DNA of 64,000 bases, taken from contig URCA01000009.1 of NCBI GenBank assembly GCA_900546265.1, forward strand, positions 1 through 64,000, written 5' to 3'. Positions 1 to 8,500 of this stretch are shown piece after piece (the stretch's first letter is position 1; each line of letters starts with the position of its first letter). The position numbers and the translations under genes are program-made. Source of the DNA: an uncultured Oscillospiraceae bacterium (lineage in GTDB: Bacteria > Bacillota > Clostridia > Oscillospirales > Acutalibacteraceae). The notes under the pieces were generated by a model. It saw nothing but the letters and a program-made list of their open reading frames with translations, ran no database searches and was not told the origin of the DNA.

Positions 1-422
1 AAGTACAACCGCACCACTTCAGTCCAAAGTATCGGAGGAAAGTCATCTACAACCAATTACGTGCGGATATACAGCAGTATATCCGGGACTTGTGCAAATG
101 GAAAGGCGTAGAGATACTGGAAGGGCATATGATGCCCGACCATGTACACTTGCTGTTGTCGATACCGTCAAAATATTGCGTCTCCAGCTTCATGGGGTAT
201 CTCAAAGGAAAAACAGCGATGATGATTTTTGAGAAACACGGGAATCTGAAGTACAAGTTCTGGAACAGGCACTTTTGGGCAACGGGGTATTAAGTGAGTA
301 CCGTTGGACTGAACGAGGCAACCATCAAGAAATATATTCGAGAGCAGGAAAAGCAGGATATGCTCGAAGACAAATTGACTACCAAAGAGTACGACGACCC
401 TTTCAAGGGTGCAGGTGGCTAA
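1..422 (+). pseudogene. tnpA: IS200/IS605-type transposase TnpA, interrupted
   Basis: This is the decayed remainder of a HUH-type (Y1) transposase that handles single-stranded DNA. Reading in the frame of position 3 gives FSPKYRRKVIYNQLRAD, then GHMMPDHVHLLLSIP with the HVH metal-binding pair, then SSFMGYLKGK, all typical of IS200 TnpA. A TAA at 291-293 interrupts the frame in GY-stop-VSTVGL, where relatives read GYYVSTVGL, so a single TAC-to-TAA change explains it. The frame then continues to the natural stop at 420-422 and includes KKYIREQE, whose tyrosine is the expected catalytic residue. The stop thus separates the HUH motif from the nucleophile. The first 30 bases also fit the family only with a frameshift. 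The true 5' end lies outside the window. Family assignment is confident; loss of activity is inferred. Confidence 0.85.
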
Positions 423-462
423 AAGCCACCGGGTAGTCAATCCACTACGGCTTGAACGCAGT

Positions 463-493
463 GAAGGCCAGCGTCTTTTAGGCGCTGGCCTTC
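463..493. repeat. Perfect 11-bp stem-loop beside the IS200 remnant
   Basis: GAAGGCCAGCG at 463-473 pairs perfectly with CGCTGGCCTTC at 483-493 around a 9-base loop. A smaller hairpin, GGTGGCT-AAA-AGCCACC, lies at 414-430 and overlaps the tnpA stop codon. IS200/IS605 elements carry subterminal hairpins recognised by TnpA, so these are plausible parts of the right end, but the element boundaries cannot be fixed here. The first hairpin could instead be a terminator, although no long T run follows. Confidence 0.5.
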
Positions 494-524
494 CTATGCC
501 CTTTTAGGGCTCCTTCATGCCCCC

Positions 525-550
525 CCCGTTTTACGGGTGGTCTTGACTTA
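525..550. repeat. 26-bp direct repeat, copy 1
   Basis: CCCGTTTTACGGGTGGTCTT followed by GACTTA recurs at 884-909 with three mismatches. Copy 1 begins with a small perfect palindrome (CCCG-TTTTA-CGGG) that is degenerate in copy 2. Right after it, 560-578 form another hairpin, CCACCGGC with GCCGGTGG. The arrangement looks like nested or duplicated insertion-sequence ends next to the tnpA remnant. Confidence 0.5.
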
Positions 551-615
551 GAGCGACAACCACCGGCATGGCCGGTGGGGTAAGAAAAAGCGAAAGCATC
601 GATTAGAAAAAGAAA

Positions 616-674
616 GACCTCCTTTGGTAAAATGGAAGCGGGTAACGCCACCGCACCAGAAACCAAAGGAGGTC
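616..674. repeat. Perfect 13-bp inverted repeat with 33-bp spacer
   Basis: GACCTCCTTTGGT at 616-628 is the exact reverse complement of ACCAAAGGAGGTC at 662-674. The arms contain a Shine-Dalgarno-like AAAGGAGGT, but no credible reading frame follows. The region 423-907 as a whole holds no gene that I can support: it contains only this repeat, the hairpins and the direct repeats, and reads as insertion-sequence debris. What element these arms belonged to cannot be told from the window. Confidence 0.45.
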
Positions 675-883
675 ATGCCCAGATAGACAAAGAAAGCTTA
701 TCACGCAGGGAGAATTTTGAATAATGGGGCACAATGTTTCGTGCGTACTGGAGCCTGCGCTTCCAGACTAGCTGTACGAATGCTTACAGGATGAGTGTAT
801 AAAATCGGATGTTAAGCGTGGATGTAAGCGTACCGATCCAGCCGCGGCCTCATACAACACTAGATTAAGAGACGGGCTGGACA

Positions 884-909
884 CCCGTTTTACGAGTGAT
901 CTTGACTTT
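884..909. repeat. 26-bp direct repeat, copy 2
   Basis: This is the second copy of the repeat found at 525-550, with G-to-A changes at two positions and a changed last base. It abuts and overlaps by two bases the stop codon of the GntR-family regulator gene, which is read on the minus strand. The insertion-derived sequence therefore reaches exactly to the end of that gene. Confidence 0.5.
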
Positions 910-2062
910 ATTGGGACAATTTTCGTACGGAGGCCCGCTCTACAATAGAGGAACTCATCAGGTATTCCGATTGGACCGGCTGTCCGCTGCGCAGGGCGTT
1001 CATCAGTTCGATGACTTTTTTGCCAATGGCTTCATAGTTCTGGGCCACACTGGTCAGAGGGATCTCCAGATGGCTGCACAAGGAGCTGTTATCAAAGCCG
1101 GTCAGCGATAAATCGTCGGGAATGGAAATCTTCAGCAGATTGGCCTGCTGCTCCACATAGGAAGCCAACAGGTCGAACGCGCAGATAAGCGCGGTGGGCG
1201 GCGCTTCCAGGGCCATGATATCTTTCAGATATTGATTGACGCGGTGGGCGGCGTCCGGGTTATTTTCCCGCAGCATGATATCCTCCACGTCGTTTTTCTT
1301 CAGTTCCGCGACATACTGGCTGTTGAGCTGAATCCCATTGTCCGTCAGAGCGGCGATATAGCCTTTGAAACGTAACAACTCGTTGTGCGTGTTGAGATCG
1401 TGGCAGTAAAAGGCGATACGCTTATGCCCTTGATTGATCAGCCACTGAGTCAGATTGTACATGGCGTCGTAGTTGTTTGTGCTGACATAGGGGATATCAA
1501 TATAGGGCAGCTGCCGGTCCATAAACACAATGGGGATCTTCTGTGCCTGCAGCTTGGTGTACAGCGACAGGTTCTGGTAACTCTCAATGGGCAGGCAGAT
1601 AAGCCCGCCGATGTTCATGCGGGAAATTTGATCGAGAATTTCTCTTTCCCTGTCCAGCCGCTTTTCCGAATTGAACAGAGTGATGAGGTAATGGCTGTTC
1701 TGCGCTTCCCGCTGAATACTGCTGAGTATGTCAAATTGCGAGGCGGAAAAAGGCATCAAAAGCGGAATGTGTTCATAGACCGCCGAGGGGGCCACTGCCT
1801 CCCGGGGGCGCTCTTCCGGAGGAGCCGGCGATTCCCCGTCGGTGGCGATTACGGTAGAGCCGTTTTTTCTCGTGCGTTGTATGTACCCGTCGTTAGCCAG
1901 CTCTTTCAAGGCGCGGGCCGTAGTGATACGGCTCACGGAATACTGCTCCATCAATTCGAATTCCGTGGGGACTTTCGTGCCCAAAGGCAATGCGCCGCTT
2001 TTAATTTTTTCCCGGATATCGTTATAAATTTTTTGATATAGAGGCTCGTAGGATGTCTCCAT
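908..2062 (-). CDS. GntR-family repressor with LacI-type sugar-binding domain
   Basis: This is a cytoplasmic transcription regulator of about 384 residues. Residues 1-75 form a GntR winged helix (YQKIYNDIREKIKSGALPLG, then a recognition segment around QYSVSRITTARALKELA). From about residue 95 the protein resembles the periplasmic-binding-like ligand domain of LacI/GalR regulators (IPLLMPFSASQFDILSSIQ, GLICLPIES, TGFDNSSLC), the architecture of AraR-type regulators. I chose the ATG at 2062 because GGAGGG precedes it; the frame stays open upstream to 2194 but crosses the promoter and operators. The gene has its own promoter with two operator copies, so autoregulation is likely, and the same operator occurs at the divergent promoters near 8.35-8.57 kb. 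The ligand is presumably a mono- or oligosaccharide; its identity is unknown. Confidence 0.9.
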   Translation of the reverse strand: METSYEPLYQKIYNDIREKIKSGALPLGTKVPTEFELMEQYSVSRITTARALKELANDGYIQRTRKNGSTVIATDGESPAPPEERPREAVAPSAVYEHIPLLMPFSASQFDILSSIQREAQNSHYLITLFNSEKRLDREREILDQISRMNIGGLICLPIESYQNLSLYTKLQAQKIPIVFMDRQLPYIDIPYVSTNNYDAMYNLTQWLINQGHKRIAFYCHDLNTHNELLRFKGYIAALTDNGIQLNSQYVAELKKNDVEDIMLRENNPDAAHRVNQYLKDIMALEAPPTALICAFDLLASYVEQQANLLKISIPDDLSLTGFDNSSLCSHLEIPLTSVAQNYEAIGKKVIELMNALRSGQPVQSEYLMSSSIVERASVRKLSQ

Positions 2063-2078
2063 GGTAATCCCTCCGGTA

Positions 2079-2126
2079 CTATTTGCTATATACAGTATAC
2101 CACAGCCTATTTGATATAGCAAATAG
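2079..2126 (-). promoter_or_regulatory. Promoter and twin operators of the GntR regulator gene
   Basis: On the minus strand TTGCTA (2117-2122) and TATACT (2094-2099) are separated by 17 bp and form a good sigma-A promoter. A 20-bp near-palindrome, CTATTTGATATAGCAAATAG, at 2107-2126 matches its own complement at 18 of 20 positions and overlaps the -35 box. A second half site, CTATTTGCTATAT, at 2079-2091 lies just downstream of the -10 box. Repressor binding at both would block transcription. That the regulator encoded here is the binder is inferred from position and from the same motif upstream of the sugar genes. Confidence 0.7.
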
Positions 2127-2206
2127 AATTTTACAGAGATATCCGAAGCACAATGACGAATAGGTGTTTCACGGTTAGCGCCGGCCAGTAACATCCTAAG
2201 AAAACC

Positions 2207-2238
2207 AAAGCCCAGAGGTCTTTATACCTCTGGGCTTT
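2207..2238. terminator. Bidirectional intrinsic terminator
   Basis: AAAGCCCAGAGGT pairs perfectly with ACCTCTGGGCTTT around a 6-base loop, with T-rich sequence on both sides. It separates the end of the metallophosphoesterase gene (minus strand) from the promoter of the regulator gene. The 98 bases between it and the end of that gene contain nothing recognisable. Confidence 0.8.
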
Positions 2239-2336
2239 TTTGCTGCCTGCCCTACCGGGTTGAAGCATAGCAGACGATAATCATTAGGCAATGGGTTTAG
2301 GTGTCTGGAAAGGAACCCTATCCTCACAGATATGGC

Positions 2337-4142
2337 TTATTCAGACGTGACGGATGTCTTATTGGTTTTGCGAAGGAAATAGAGCCCTGCACTCGCAAGC
2401 CCGGCTGCCACGATAGCCATTACATACAGGAGGCTCGAGTCGCCGGTGGTGGGAGAGGCGGCATCGGAAGCGGTATTCGTCTGTCCGGTGGTTGGCGTCG
2501 TGGGCTGGGGTTCCGGAGAGACGCTGGAATCCGGCTTTTCCGGCTCCACAGGGGACTCCGAGCCATATTGCACCAGGTACTGCGCCGAGGCCAGCCACTG
2601 CTCGTTGTCGAAGTCCCGGCCAAGAACCAGCACCTTATCCTTGTACACCTTGACAAAATATCCCTGTGCACCCTCGATGGTGGCCTGCGCGTCGCTCCAC
2701 AGATAGGCCACGGAGGCCGTATTGAAAATCGTCGGCAAATTCTCGTCCCGCTCTTTCATGTTGGAAGCGGAATTCATTTCCCAATGGCTGTGGCCGCTAA
2801 ACAGGATGACCTCGGGATAGTCCTTGAGGATCGCGGCAAATTCCTCCGCCCGGTCAATACCGTGCCATCCCTGATATTCGTAGGTGCCCGCCACCGTATC
2901 GATAAGTCCCTGGTGCAGGAACACATAGATCGGCCGGTTTTCATCCCGCTTTTCCGCCAGCTTTTCCCGGAACCAGTTCAGCTGCTCATCCGACAGATAG
3001 GCATACAACCCGTTTCCGCCCATCTCGCTGCCCAGGAAAATGAAGTGGGCGCCGTCGATCCACTCGTCAAAATAAATTGTTTTGGAATCTGGATTGGTGT
3101 ATTCCAGGAAGGTTAACAGCTTCTGCTTATCATTGCCTGGCCCATAAAAATCATGGTTGCCGATGGCGCAGCGCACCTGCGATAGATCAAAGCCGGCCTT
3201 TTCGACCAGATCCTGATAAAGCTCGTATTGCCTTACCGTACCGTTGTCCGCGATATCCCCGTTGATCATGATACCTTTGCTGTTCGGGGACAGCTGCTTA
3301 ACCTGTTTGAGCGCGCTGGTGAAATGCTCGTTGTGGATAGCCGCCGTGGCGGGGTTATCGCTCAGATGGATGTCGCTGAATACCTGAAACTCATATAGCG
3401 GTTTGCCGAAATCATACTCGTTGCAGCCTTTCGGCAGCATGGCGGTGGCATAGGTTTCCGAGAGCCGTTTGCCCCGCGCGGCGTACACCAGAATCCGATC
3501 GGCGCCGTTGGGGATCAGGGTGTTGGCCACCATCGTATACGTGGTGACCTCTCCGGCGGCCTTAATCAGGGGAAACGAGGTATAGTCCGCCAGCTTCCCC
3601 TGCGCATTCCCCCAGAAAGCCGCATAGGAATCCGGGATCGCGTCCTTACTGGCCGTGATGGTCAGCTTGCCGTCGGCCGAACCGGTGAAGCGGTTGTTCC
3701 GCTCATAGACGGCGGAGGCTGGCGCCACAAGAGCCGTGTTCTTCTCGTTAATGATGATGCCCGTCTGCGCCAACACCGTATACCCGTCGTTTTCACATAA
3801 AAAAATGGTGTATTCCCCGGCGGGCAGATTCTTCAAATCCTGACGGACGATATATTCGGATTCAAAAATATTTTTGGCTTTCCCGGACGTGTTGCCGTCC
3901 TTGGCCACGTAGTACCACCGGATGGATTGTATCGCCGACCCCGGGTTTTCTCCTTTTCGATAGATACCTACCCAGTCATTGCCCGTCCCGGCCGCTGTTA
4001 TCATAATGGCCTCGCCCTCGGTATAGGCCGCCTTGTCCGTACTCAAGAGAGCGCTGTCCGCAGAGGCAGACAGCGGAACGCAAGCGGACGCCGCCAGCAA
4101 AAGGCTGGATATAGCCGCCAAAAGCCTTTTTTTGACTTTCAA
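2337..4142 (-). CDS. Surface-anchored calcineurin-like metallophosphoesterase
   Basis: This is a predicted exported phosphoesterase of 601 residues. An N-terminal signal peptide (residues 1-28) is followed by about 200 residues of beta-rich sequence, probably one or two Ig-like domains, and then the dinuclear-metal catalytic domain with all motifs present: SDIH at 256-259, GDIAD at 295-299, GNHD at 328-331 and GHSH at 450-453. A Pro/Thr-rich stretch with two PTTG-type motifs leads to a C-terminal hydrophobic helix and the basic tail LRKTNKTS, which should hold it at the cell surface. The start is TTG, chosen for the AGGGAGGG upstream and because the signal peptide begins there. It is the last gene of a minus-strand run with two glycosidases and a binding lipoprotein. 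The substrate is unknown; a phosphorylated glycan or a nucleotide is possible. Confidence 0.85.
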   Translation of the reverse strand: MKVKKRLLAAISSLLLAASACVPLSASADSALLSTDKAAYTEGEAIMITAAGTGNDWVGIYRKGENPGSAIQSIRWYYVAKDGNTSGKAKNIFESEYIVRQDLKNLPAGEYTIFLCENDGYTVLAQTGIIINEKNTALVAPASAVYERNNRFTGSADGKLTITASKDAIPDSYAAFWGNAQGKLADYTSFPLIKAAGEVTTYTMVANTLIPNGADRILVYAARGKRLSETYATAMLPKGCNEYDFGKPLYEFQVFSDIHLSDNPATAAIHNEHFTSALKQVKQLSPNSKGIMINGDIADNGTVRQYELYQDLVEKAGFDLSQVRCAIGNHDFYGPGNDKQKLLTFLEYTNPDSKTIYFDEWIDGAHFIFLGSEMGGNGLYAYLSDEQLNWFREKLAEKRDENRPIYVFLHQGLIDTVAGTYEYQGWHGIDRAEEFAAILKDYPEVILFSGHSHWEMNSASNMKERDENLPTIFNTASVAYLWSDAQATIEGAQGYFVKVYKDKVLVLGRDFDNEQWLASAQYLVQYGSESPVEPEKPDSSVSPEPQPTTPTTGQTNTASDAASPTTGDSSLLYVMAIVAAGLASAGLYFLRKTNKTSVTSE

Positions 4143-4266
4143 TTTTTGCCCTCCCTATTTGTGCTTTATAAAATACCACGCATGTCCGGAGATTTTCGGT
4201 CTGCCGCAAAGCACCGAGGCAACAGCGCACACCACTACCCGAAATCTTTGGAGGTTTGAAAACCGG

Positions 4267-5676
4267 CTACGAGGCCTTTTTACCACGCAACAGGAACCAC
4301 CAGGCGGCAAATCCGCCGCCGCCCAGCACCAGGACGATGCCGCCGACGACAAAGGGCCAGACGGGAACCCCGCCCTTCGGTTCTGTGGACGTCGCTGCCG
4401 TCGTTGCGGCAGAGGCGGTGCCGGTGGTGGTGCTATCTTCTGCCGTGTCGGTGCCGGTGGTTTCGCCGCTGCCGCTGGACACGGCGTCGGTTACGGTCGT
4501 GGTATTGGGTTGGCTGGTGGGTTTTCCCGTGGCTTTTGTCGTCGTTTTAACGGCCGGCGGTTTGGTCGTGGGTTTAACAGTCGGATCGGTGGGGGAGTCG
4601 ATGTCATCCCAGGGGGAATCCCGATCCACGTGAATGGTATCCATGGCCTTGCCGCCCAGCAGCTTTTGAATTTCCTTGTACGCCGGCTTCACCGCACCGA
4701 TGTTGCCGTTGATGTCACAGTTGACCAGGCCGAACCACGCCTCGTTTTCGTGTTCAACCAAATTGCGCTCGTCCAGGAGCTCATAGAAAATCAGGCCTTT
4801 GACTCTTTTAGAGGGATGGTAATACGCTTCCTTCATGACCTTGGTCAAGTAAGCGGTGCGCTCGGCTTCATACTTGCCCTCGGTACCGTCCCAAATATTG
4901 GTTTCACAGACGATGATCTCTTTTTGCTTGTAGCGGGTGAGGTAGGTGAGCATATCCGTCATGCTGCCCATGTTGGAGTACCAGTCGAGGCCGATGACAT
5001 CGAAATTGACGCCTCCCTGGTAATCCGCCAGGTAGTCGAACAGGCCTGTATGCTTGTAGCTGATATTGACGACGGTTTTCACCGATTTGTTCTCCGCTTT
5101 GATGGCGTCGTTGACCGCCTTGAAGCGCTTGGCGTAGATGGCGAGCCAGGTCTGGTTGAACTGATTGACGTTGCTGCCGTCGCCGCCCTGTCCGTTGACC
5201 AGGCAGGGGATATCCACTTCGTTGAATATCTGGATGTAATCGATTTTGCCCGCATACCGGGCGGCGATCATCCGGCCGCGATCGGCCAGGGCGGAGATGT
5301 AAGAGGCCTCTTTGGAGGACTGGTATCCGTCGCTGTTAGGCGCTGGGCCGGAATTGTCCATCACCAGCATCATTTTGAGGCCGTATGCCTTGCAGAGCTT
5401 GACAACGTAATCGAGATATTCGATTTCATCCAGGGTGGCGGGATTGTAGTTAAACCGGTAAATGCCCACCCCAAGCTCGGCCGCCACCTTGATCTGCTTT
5501 TCCACCTGGCTCTCCGGATAGGCGACATATCCCTTGTTGTGGCCGTTGACCCCCCAGATAAAGTCGCTGCGTTGGGTCAGCTCCGTACCGGTAGCCGCTG
5601 CCGGCAGGGCGGCCGCGCCCAGAAGGGCGGCGCAGAGTCCGCCGCAAAGAAGGGATTTCCAAAGTCCTTTTCTCAT
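4267..5676 (-). CDS. Surface-anchored TIM-barrel (clan A-like) glycosidase
   Basis: The protein has 469 residues: a signal peptide (1-28), a catalytic domain (about 35-350), a linker very rich in Thr and Ser, and a C-terminal membrane helix followed by LRGKKAS. The catalytic part resembles clan GH-A glycosidases: IQIFNEVD puts a candidate acid/base at Glu153 and IIVCETN a candidate nucleophile at Glu258, on strands of suitable spacing. The exact family is not clear to me (GH5-, GH39- or GH53-like). Its closest relative in the window is the next gene upstream in the operon, which lacks both signal and anchor. The two enzymes may act on the same linkage outside and inside the cell. The ATG lies at the beginning of the signal peptide; the gap to the neighbour is only 32 bases. 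Confidence 0.75.
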   Translation of the reverse strand: MRKGLWKSLLCGGLCAALLGAAALPAAATGTELTQRSDFIWGVNGHNKGYVAYPESQVEKQIKVAAELGVGIYRFNYNPATLDEIEYLDYVVKLCKAYGLKMMLVMDNSGPAPNSDGYQSSKEASYISALADRGRMIAARYAGKIDYIQIFNEVDIPCLVNGQGGDGSNVNQFNQTWLAIYAKRFKAVNDAIKAENKSVKTVVNISYKHTGLFDYLADYQGGVNFDVIGLDWYSNMGSMTDMLTYLTRYKQKEIIVCETNIWDGTEGKYEAERTAYLTKVMKEAYYHPSKRVKGLIFYELLDERNLVEHENEAWFGLVNCDINGNIGAVKPAYKEIQKLLGGKAMDTIHVDRDSPWDDIDSPTDPTVKPTTKPPAVKTTTKATGKPTSQPNTTTVTDAVSSGSGETTGTDTAEDSTTTGTASAATTAATSTEPKGGVPVWPFVVGGIVLVLGGGGFAAWWFLLRGKKAS

Positions 5677-5708
5677 GGATTATCCAACCTTTCGTCCGGG
5701 TCCCGGTC

Positions 5709-6653
5709 TCAGCGGGCGCCGTTCTTGTTCAGGACGCGGGCAATTTCGCCGTAAGCGGTTTTGGGACGGCCGATATGGCCGTCTTTATCGTTCAGAAACA
5801 GCCCGAAATGCGCCTCGCCCTTTTCCAAAGCGGGTTCGTCCAGCAGTTCGTATATCATGTAGCCTTTCACCTTCGGGTTGGGATGGTGGTAAAAACGGCT
5901 CATGGCGTCCAGCAGGTAGTCGGCCTGGGCGCGCTCATCTTCCCAATAATCGCCGCCCCATTGATTCGCTTCTGCCACAATGACTTCCTGCTGGGGAAGG
6001 GCAAACAGCCGGTCTAAAATCGTGTTGACATCGGCGGCTTTGTCCATGTCTGAATACCAGTCGATGGCGTTGATATCCCATTCCAGGCCGTCGGCGGAGA
6101 GCATTTCCAAGATGCCGCAGTGCTTCCAGGAGAAGTTGACGACCGTTTTAGCCTCCGGATCCCCATCCCGCACGCCTTTCATAATAGCGCGCATGGCCTC
6201 CCGGGCGAGAAGGTAGTCTTCCCGGACAAAATGCTCCGGTCGATCCCCGTCGGGGCCTTCAAAATTCACCAGATCCAGACAGGCTAGATCCTGCTCATTG
6301 GATATTTGATACAGCGGGATCCGCCCTTTGTATCGTTCGGAGACGGCACGGGTTTTGTCGTAAAGCTGGTCGGGTGTCAGGCCGTCCTTTGTAAATTTGC
6401 GATCAAACAGGATAAGAAACAGGCGCAGGCCGTTGGCGTCGCAGAGATCCAAAACTCGATCGAGATAGGCGAAATCTTCGGACGTTTCTGGGCTGTAATT
6501 CAGGCGGTAGACATCGACGCCCAGCCCGGCCGCCTTTTGAATCTGCTCTTCCAGATATTCCTCCGGATACGCGGCGTAGCCCTTGTGGTGGCCCGATATA
6601 CCCCAGATAAAATCTTGCCTTCCGGTAAACGTTAAGCTGTTCGCAGGCATCAT
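5709..6653 (-). CDS. Cytoplasmic TIM-barrel (clan A-like) glycosidase
   Basis: This 314-residue enzyme is a paralogue of the surface glycosidase encoded next to it: both begin the domain with DFIWG(V/I)xGHxKGY and share the final KGxxxYELLDE segment. The candidate catalytic residues are Glu120 in YQISNEQD and Glu228 in VIVAEANQWGG. No signal peptide, linker or membrane helix is present, so it should act in the cytoplasm, presumably on imported oligosaccharides. The ATG at 6653 is preceded by GGAAAGG at a good distance. It lies between the surface enzyme and the solute-binding lipoprotein in one operon, which supports a joint catabolic role. The glycosidase family and substrate are not known. 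Confidence 0.75.
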   Translation of the reverse strand: MMPANSLTFTGRQDFIWGISGHHKGYAAYPEEYLEEQIQKAAGLGVDVYRLNYSPETSEDFAYLDRVLDLCDANGLRLFLILFDRKFTKDGLTPDQLYDKTRAVSERYKGRIPLYQISNEQDLACLDLVNFEGPDGDRPEHFVREDYLLAREAMRAIMKGVRDGDPEAKTVVNFSWKHCGILEMLSADGLEWDINAIDWYSDMDKAADVNTILDRLFALPQQEVIVAEANQWGGDYWEDERAQADYLLDAMSRFYHHPNPKVKGYMIYELLDEPALEKGEAHFGLFLNDKDGHIGRPKTAYGEIARVLNKNGAR

Positions 6654-6689
6654 TCTTTTCCTTTCCGTAACCGAAATGATAGCGTGAAA

Positions 6690-8291
6690 TCACTTGATTT
6701 TAGCCAGCTGTTTCTCCAGTTCGGTGATAGCGGCCTTTTTCCGTTCGTCCACCAGGGTCTGAGGGTCTTTATTGTCACCGATGGTTTCATACATGACACG
6801 GAAGGTGCCGTCGTGAATCGGCCAGAGGCTCTGGCCGCCAAAAATCTGTGCAGCGTCCATTTTCAACCCCTTTTCAATAATGGACAGCATATCGCTGGAT
6901 TCATCGTCACGGAAATGGCGATCGGCGTACTCCTGCTTGATGGCTTTCATCGTGTCCTGAGACAGATAGGCGAAAGCCTCCAGAAATTTGCCGGTATTCT
7001 GAGCTTCCACGTCGGTAGCTTTCTGATTCTTCGGGTTTTTCGGAACCATCATGACCGTGTAGTTCCAGTCCACATTGGAACGGTACTGTTTCTGGCTGTC
7101 GCTATGAGGGAAGGGGATCAGACCGAAATCGTCGTCCATGTTGGTGATTTGCTCCACGTTGGACAAGCCGCCGGACAGGAGCAGCGCGTGGCCGGAAGTG
7201 AACAGCTTGACGTCGTCGGCGTCCGCTTTGCCGGCGTAGTTGACCTTGTCGTCCTTGAACAGGGCTTTGCCGATGTTGATGGTGTTGATGATATCTTTGT
7301 TATCCATATTGTAGGTGAATTTACCGTTGCTGCCTTTAATCATTTCCAGGTTGGAGCCGGTGAGTAGGGCCATCATGCCGGCGGTGCCGGGATCGATCTG
7401 GGCCATACCCCACTGATCGGCTGCGGTCATACCGGACTTACCGTCCAAATCCCGGGTGGCGGCCTTGGTCACACGGCGCAGCTCACTGACAGTCCACTGG
7501 TTATTTTTAACCTGTGCGTAGGGATCCCAGTTCAGGCTCTTGGCTATTTTTTTGTTGAAGAAAAGCACCAGGGAGCCGGTCAGATGCTCGTTGCCCGGCG
7601 TGGCGGCAAAGTATGTATTCTTGCCAAAGGTGGAAATGGTGTCCACCGCCGACTTCCAATAGGCCTGGCTGAGATCGATATTCGGTATATTGTTCAGCGG
7701 CACAAGCATATTGGAGGACAAATACGCACAGGTCTTATAGGCGTGGGGAATGAGAATGTCGGCGTATTTTTTGCCGGACATGCTCGCGTTGAAGGCCGCC
7801 TGGTACAGCGCGTCGGAATCCTCTTTGTATTCCACCTTAATGGTGCAGTGCAGCTTGCTCTGCAGTTGATTGAAACGATCCGCGATGGCGTTCAGGCGCT
7901 TGCTGCTGCCTTTCTTGGTGTTAAACATATCCTTGCTGCTGGTGCCAATGACGATGGTCGCACCTTTGAGATCGACCCCTTCCAGGGGATTGCCCTTGCT
8001 TCCGCCCGGCTTTGTGGTGGTTTTGCCGCCGGGGACATTGTTCTTGCTGGTGGTGGCCTGCGTGACCTGGCTGCCGTTGGCATCCGTCGCCGGGGTGGTC
8101 GTCGCTTCGCCGCTGGCGTCGGGGTTTTCTTCGCCGCCTTGCGAGGCAGTACCCATGTCGGACGAGGCACTCACGCCAGCCGAACTGTCAGGGGCGCTGC
8201 CAGGGTTCTCTTTGCCGGAGCATCCGGCAAAACTGGCCAGAATAAGAGACGCGCACAGGACGGATGTGAGTAGCTGCTTTTTTGCGTTCAT
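6690..8291 (-). CDS. Sugar ABC transporter solute-binding lipoprotein
   Basis: This is an extracellular family 1 solute-binding protein of 533 residues. It begins with a lipoprotein signal ending in SFAGC (Cys24), followed by a Ser/Gly/Thr/Pro-rich tether to about residue 115 and then the two-lobed binding domain; the motif ATRDLDGKSGMTAADQWGMAQ-like segment and FLEAFAYLSQDTM near the end fit this family. The ATG at 8291 is supported by GGAGGAAAT; the frame extends further upstream but through the leader. It is the first gene of the minus-strand operon and has a consensus promoter. No permease lies in its operon; the second permease pair of the divergent cassette A (18187-20094) is its likely partner, because cassette B carries an analogous lipoprotein directly after its second pair. 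Confidence 0.85.
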   Translation of the reverse strand: MNAKKQLLTSVLCASLILASFAGCSGKENPGSAPDSSAGVSASSDMGTASQGGEENPDASGEATTTPATDANGSQVTQATTSKNNVPGGKTTTKPGGSKGNPLEGVDLKGATIVIGTSSKDMFNTKKGSSKRLNAIADRFNQLQSKLHCTIKVEYKEDSDALYQAAFNASMSGKKYADILIPHAYKTCAYLSSNMLVPLNNIPNIDLSQAYWKSAVDTISTFGKNTYFAATPGNEHLTGSLVLFFNKKIAKSLNWDPYAQVKNNQWTVSELRRVTKAATRDLDGKSGMTAADQWGMAQIDPGTAGMMALLTGSNLEMIKGSNGKFTYNMDNKDIINTINIGKALFKDDKVNYAGKADADDVKLFTSGHALLLSGGLSNVEQITNMDDDFGLIPFPHSDSQKQYRSNVDWNYTVMMVPKNPKNQKATDVEAQNTGKFLEAFAYLSQDTMKAIKQEYADRHFRDDESSDMLSIIEKGLKMDAAQIFGGQSLWPIHDGTFRVMYETIGDNKDPQTLVDERKKAAITELEKQLAKIK

Positions 8292-8351
8292 CGTATTTCC
8301 TCCAATTTTTATTTGTTCAAGCATGTATTTTGCGTCTAATTTTCTAACAGC

Positions 8352-8380
8352 ATTATATCAAATGGATATTTATGTGTCAA
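8352..8380 (-). promoter_or_regulatory. Consensus sigma-A promoter with overlapping operator half
   Basis: On the minus strand TTGACA (8375-8380) and TATAAT (8352-8357) are exactly consensus with a 17-bp spacer, and drive the lipoprotein/glycosidase operon. CCATTTGATATA, the complement of 8354-8365, overlaps the -10 box and matches one half of the operator at the GntR regulator gene. A promoter this strong would need repression, which supports control by that regulator. Confidence 0.8.
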
Positions 8381-8500
8381 CAGTTTTCAAAAAAATATAA
8401 GTCAAAAATAAATTTATATCCCTCGCTTACCCATTATGACAAAATTATTTAAAAATATTCGCGCTTAAATTAGACAACAATTTTGCGATACCTGCCATTT

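Noticed and set aside
2171..2183. ACGGTTAGCGCCG, identical to 32033-32045 inside the AraC-type promoter
   Set aside because: A 13-base match is expected many times by chance in 64 kb, and the GTTAGAATTGTA part of the block is absent at this place.
4033..5754. Open frame of 573 codons on the plus strand
   Set aside because: It runs opposite the surface glycosidase gene and into neighbouring genes; the minus-strand reading has signal peptide, catalytic motifs and anchor.
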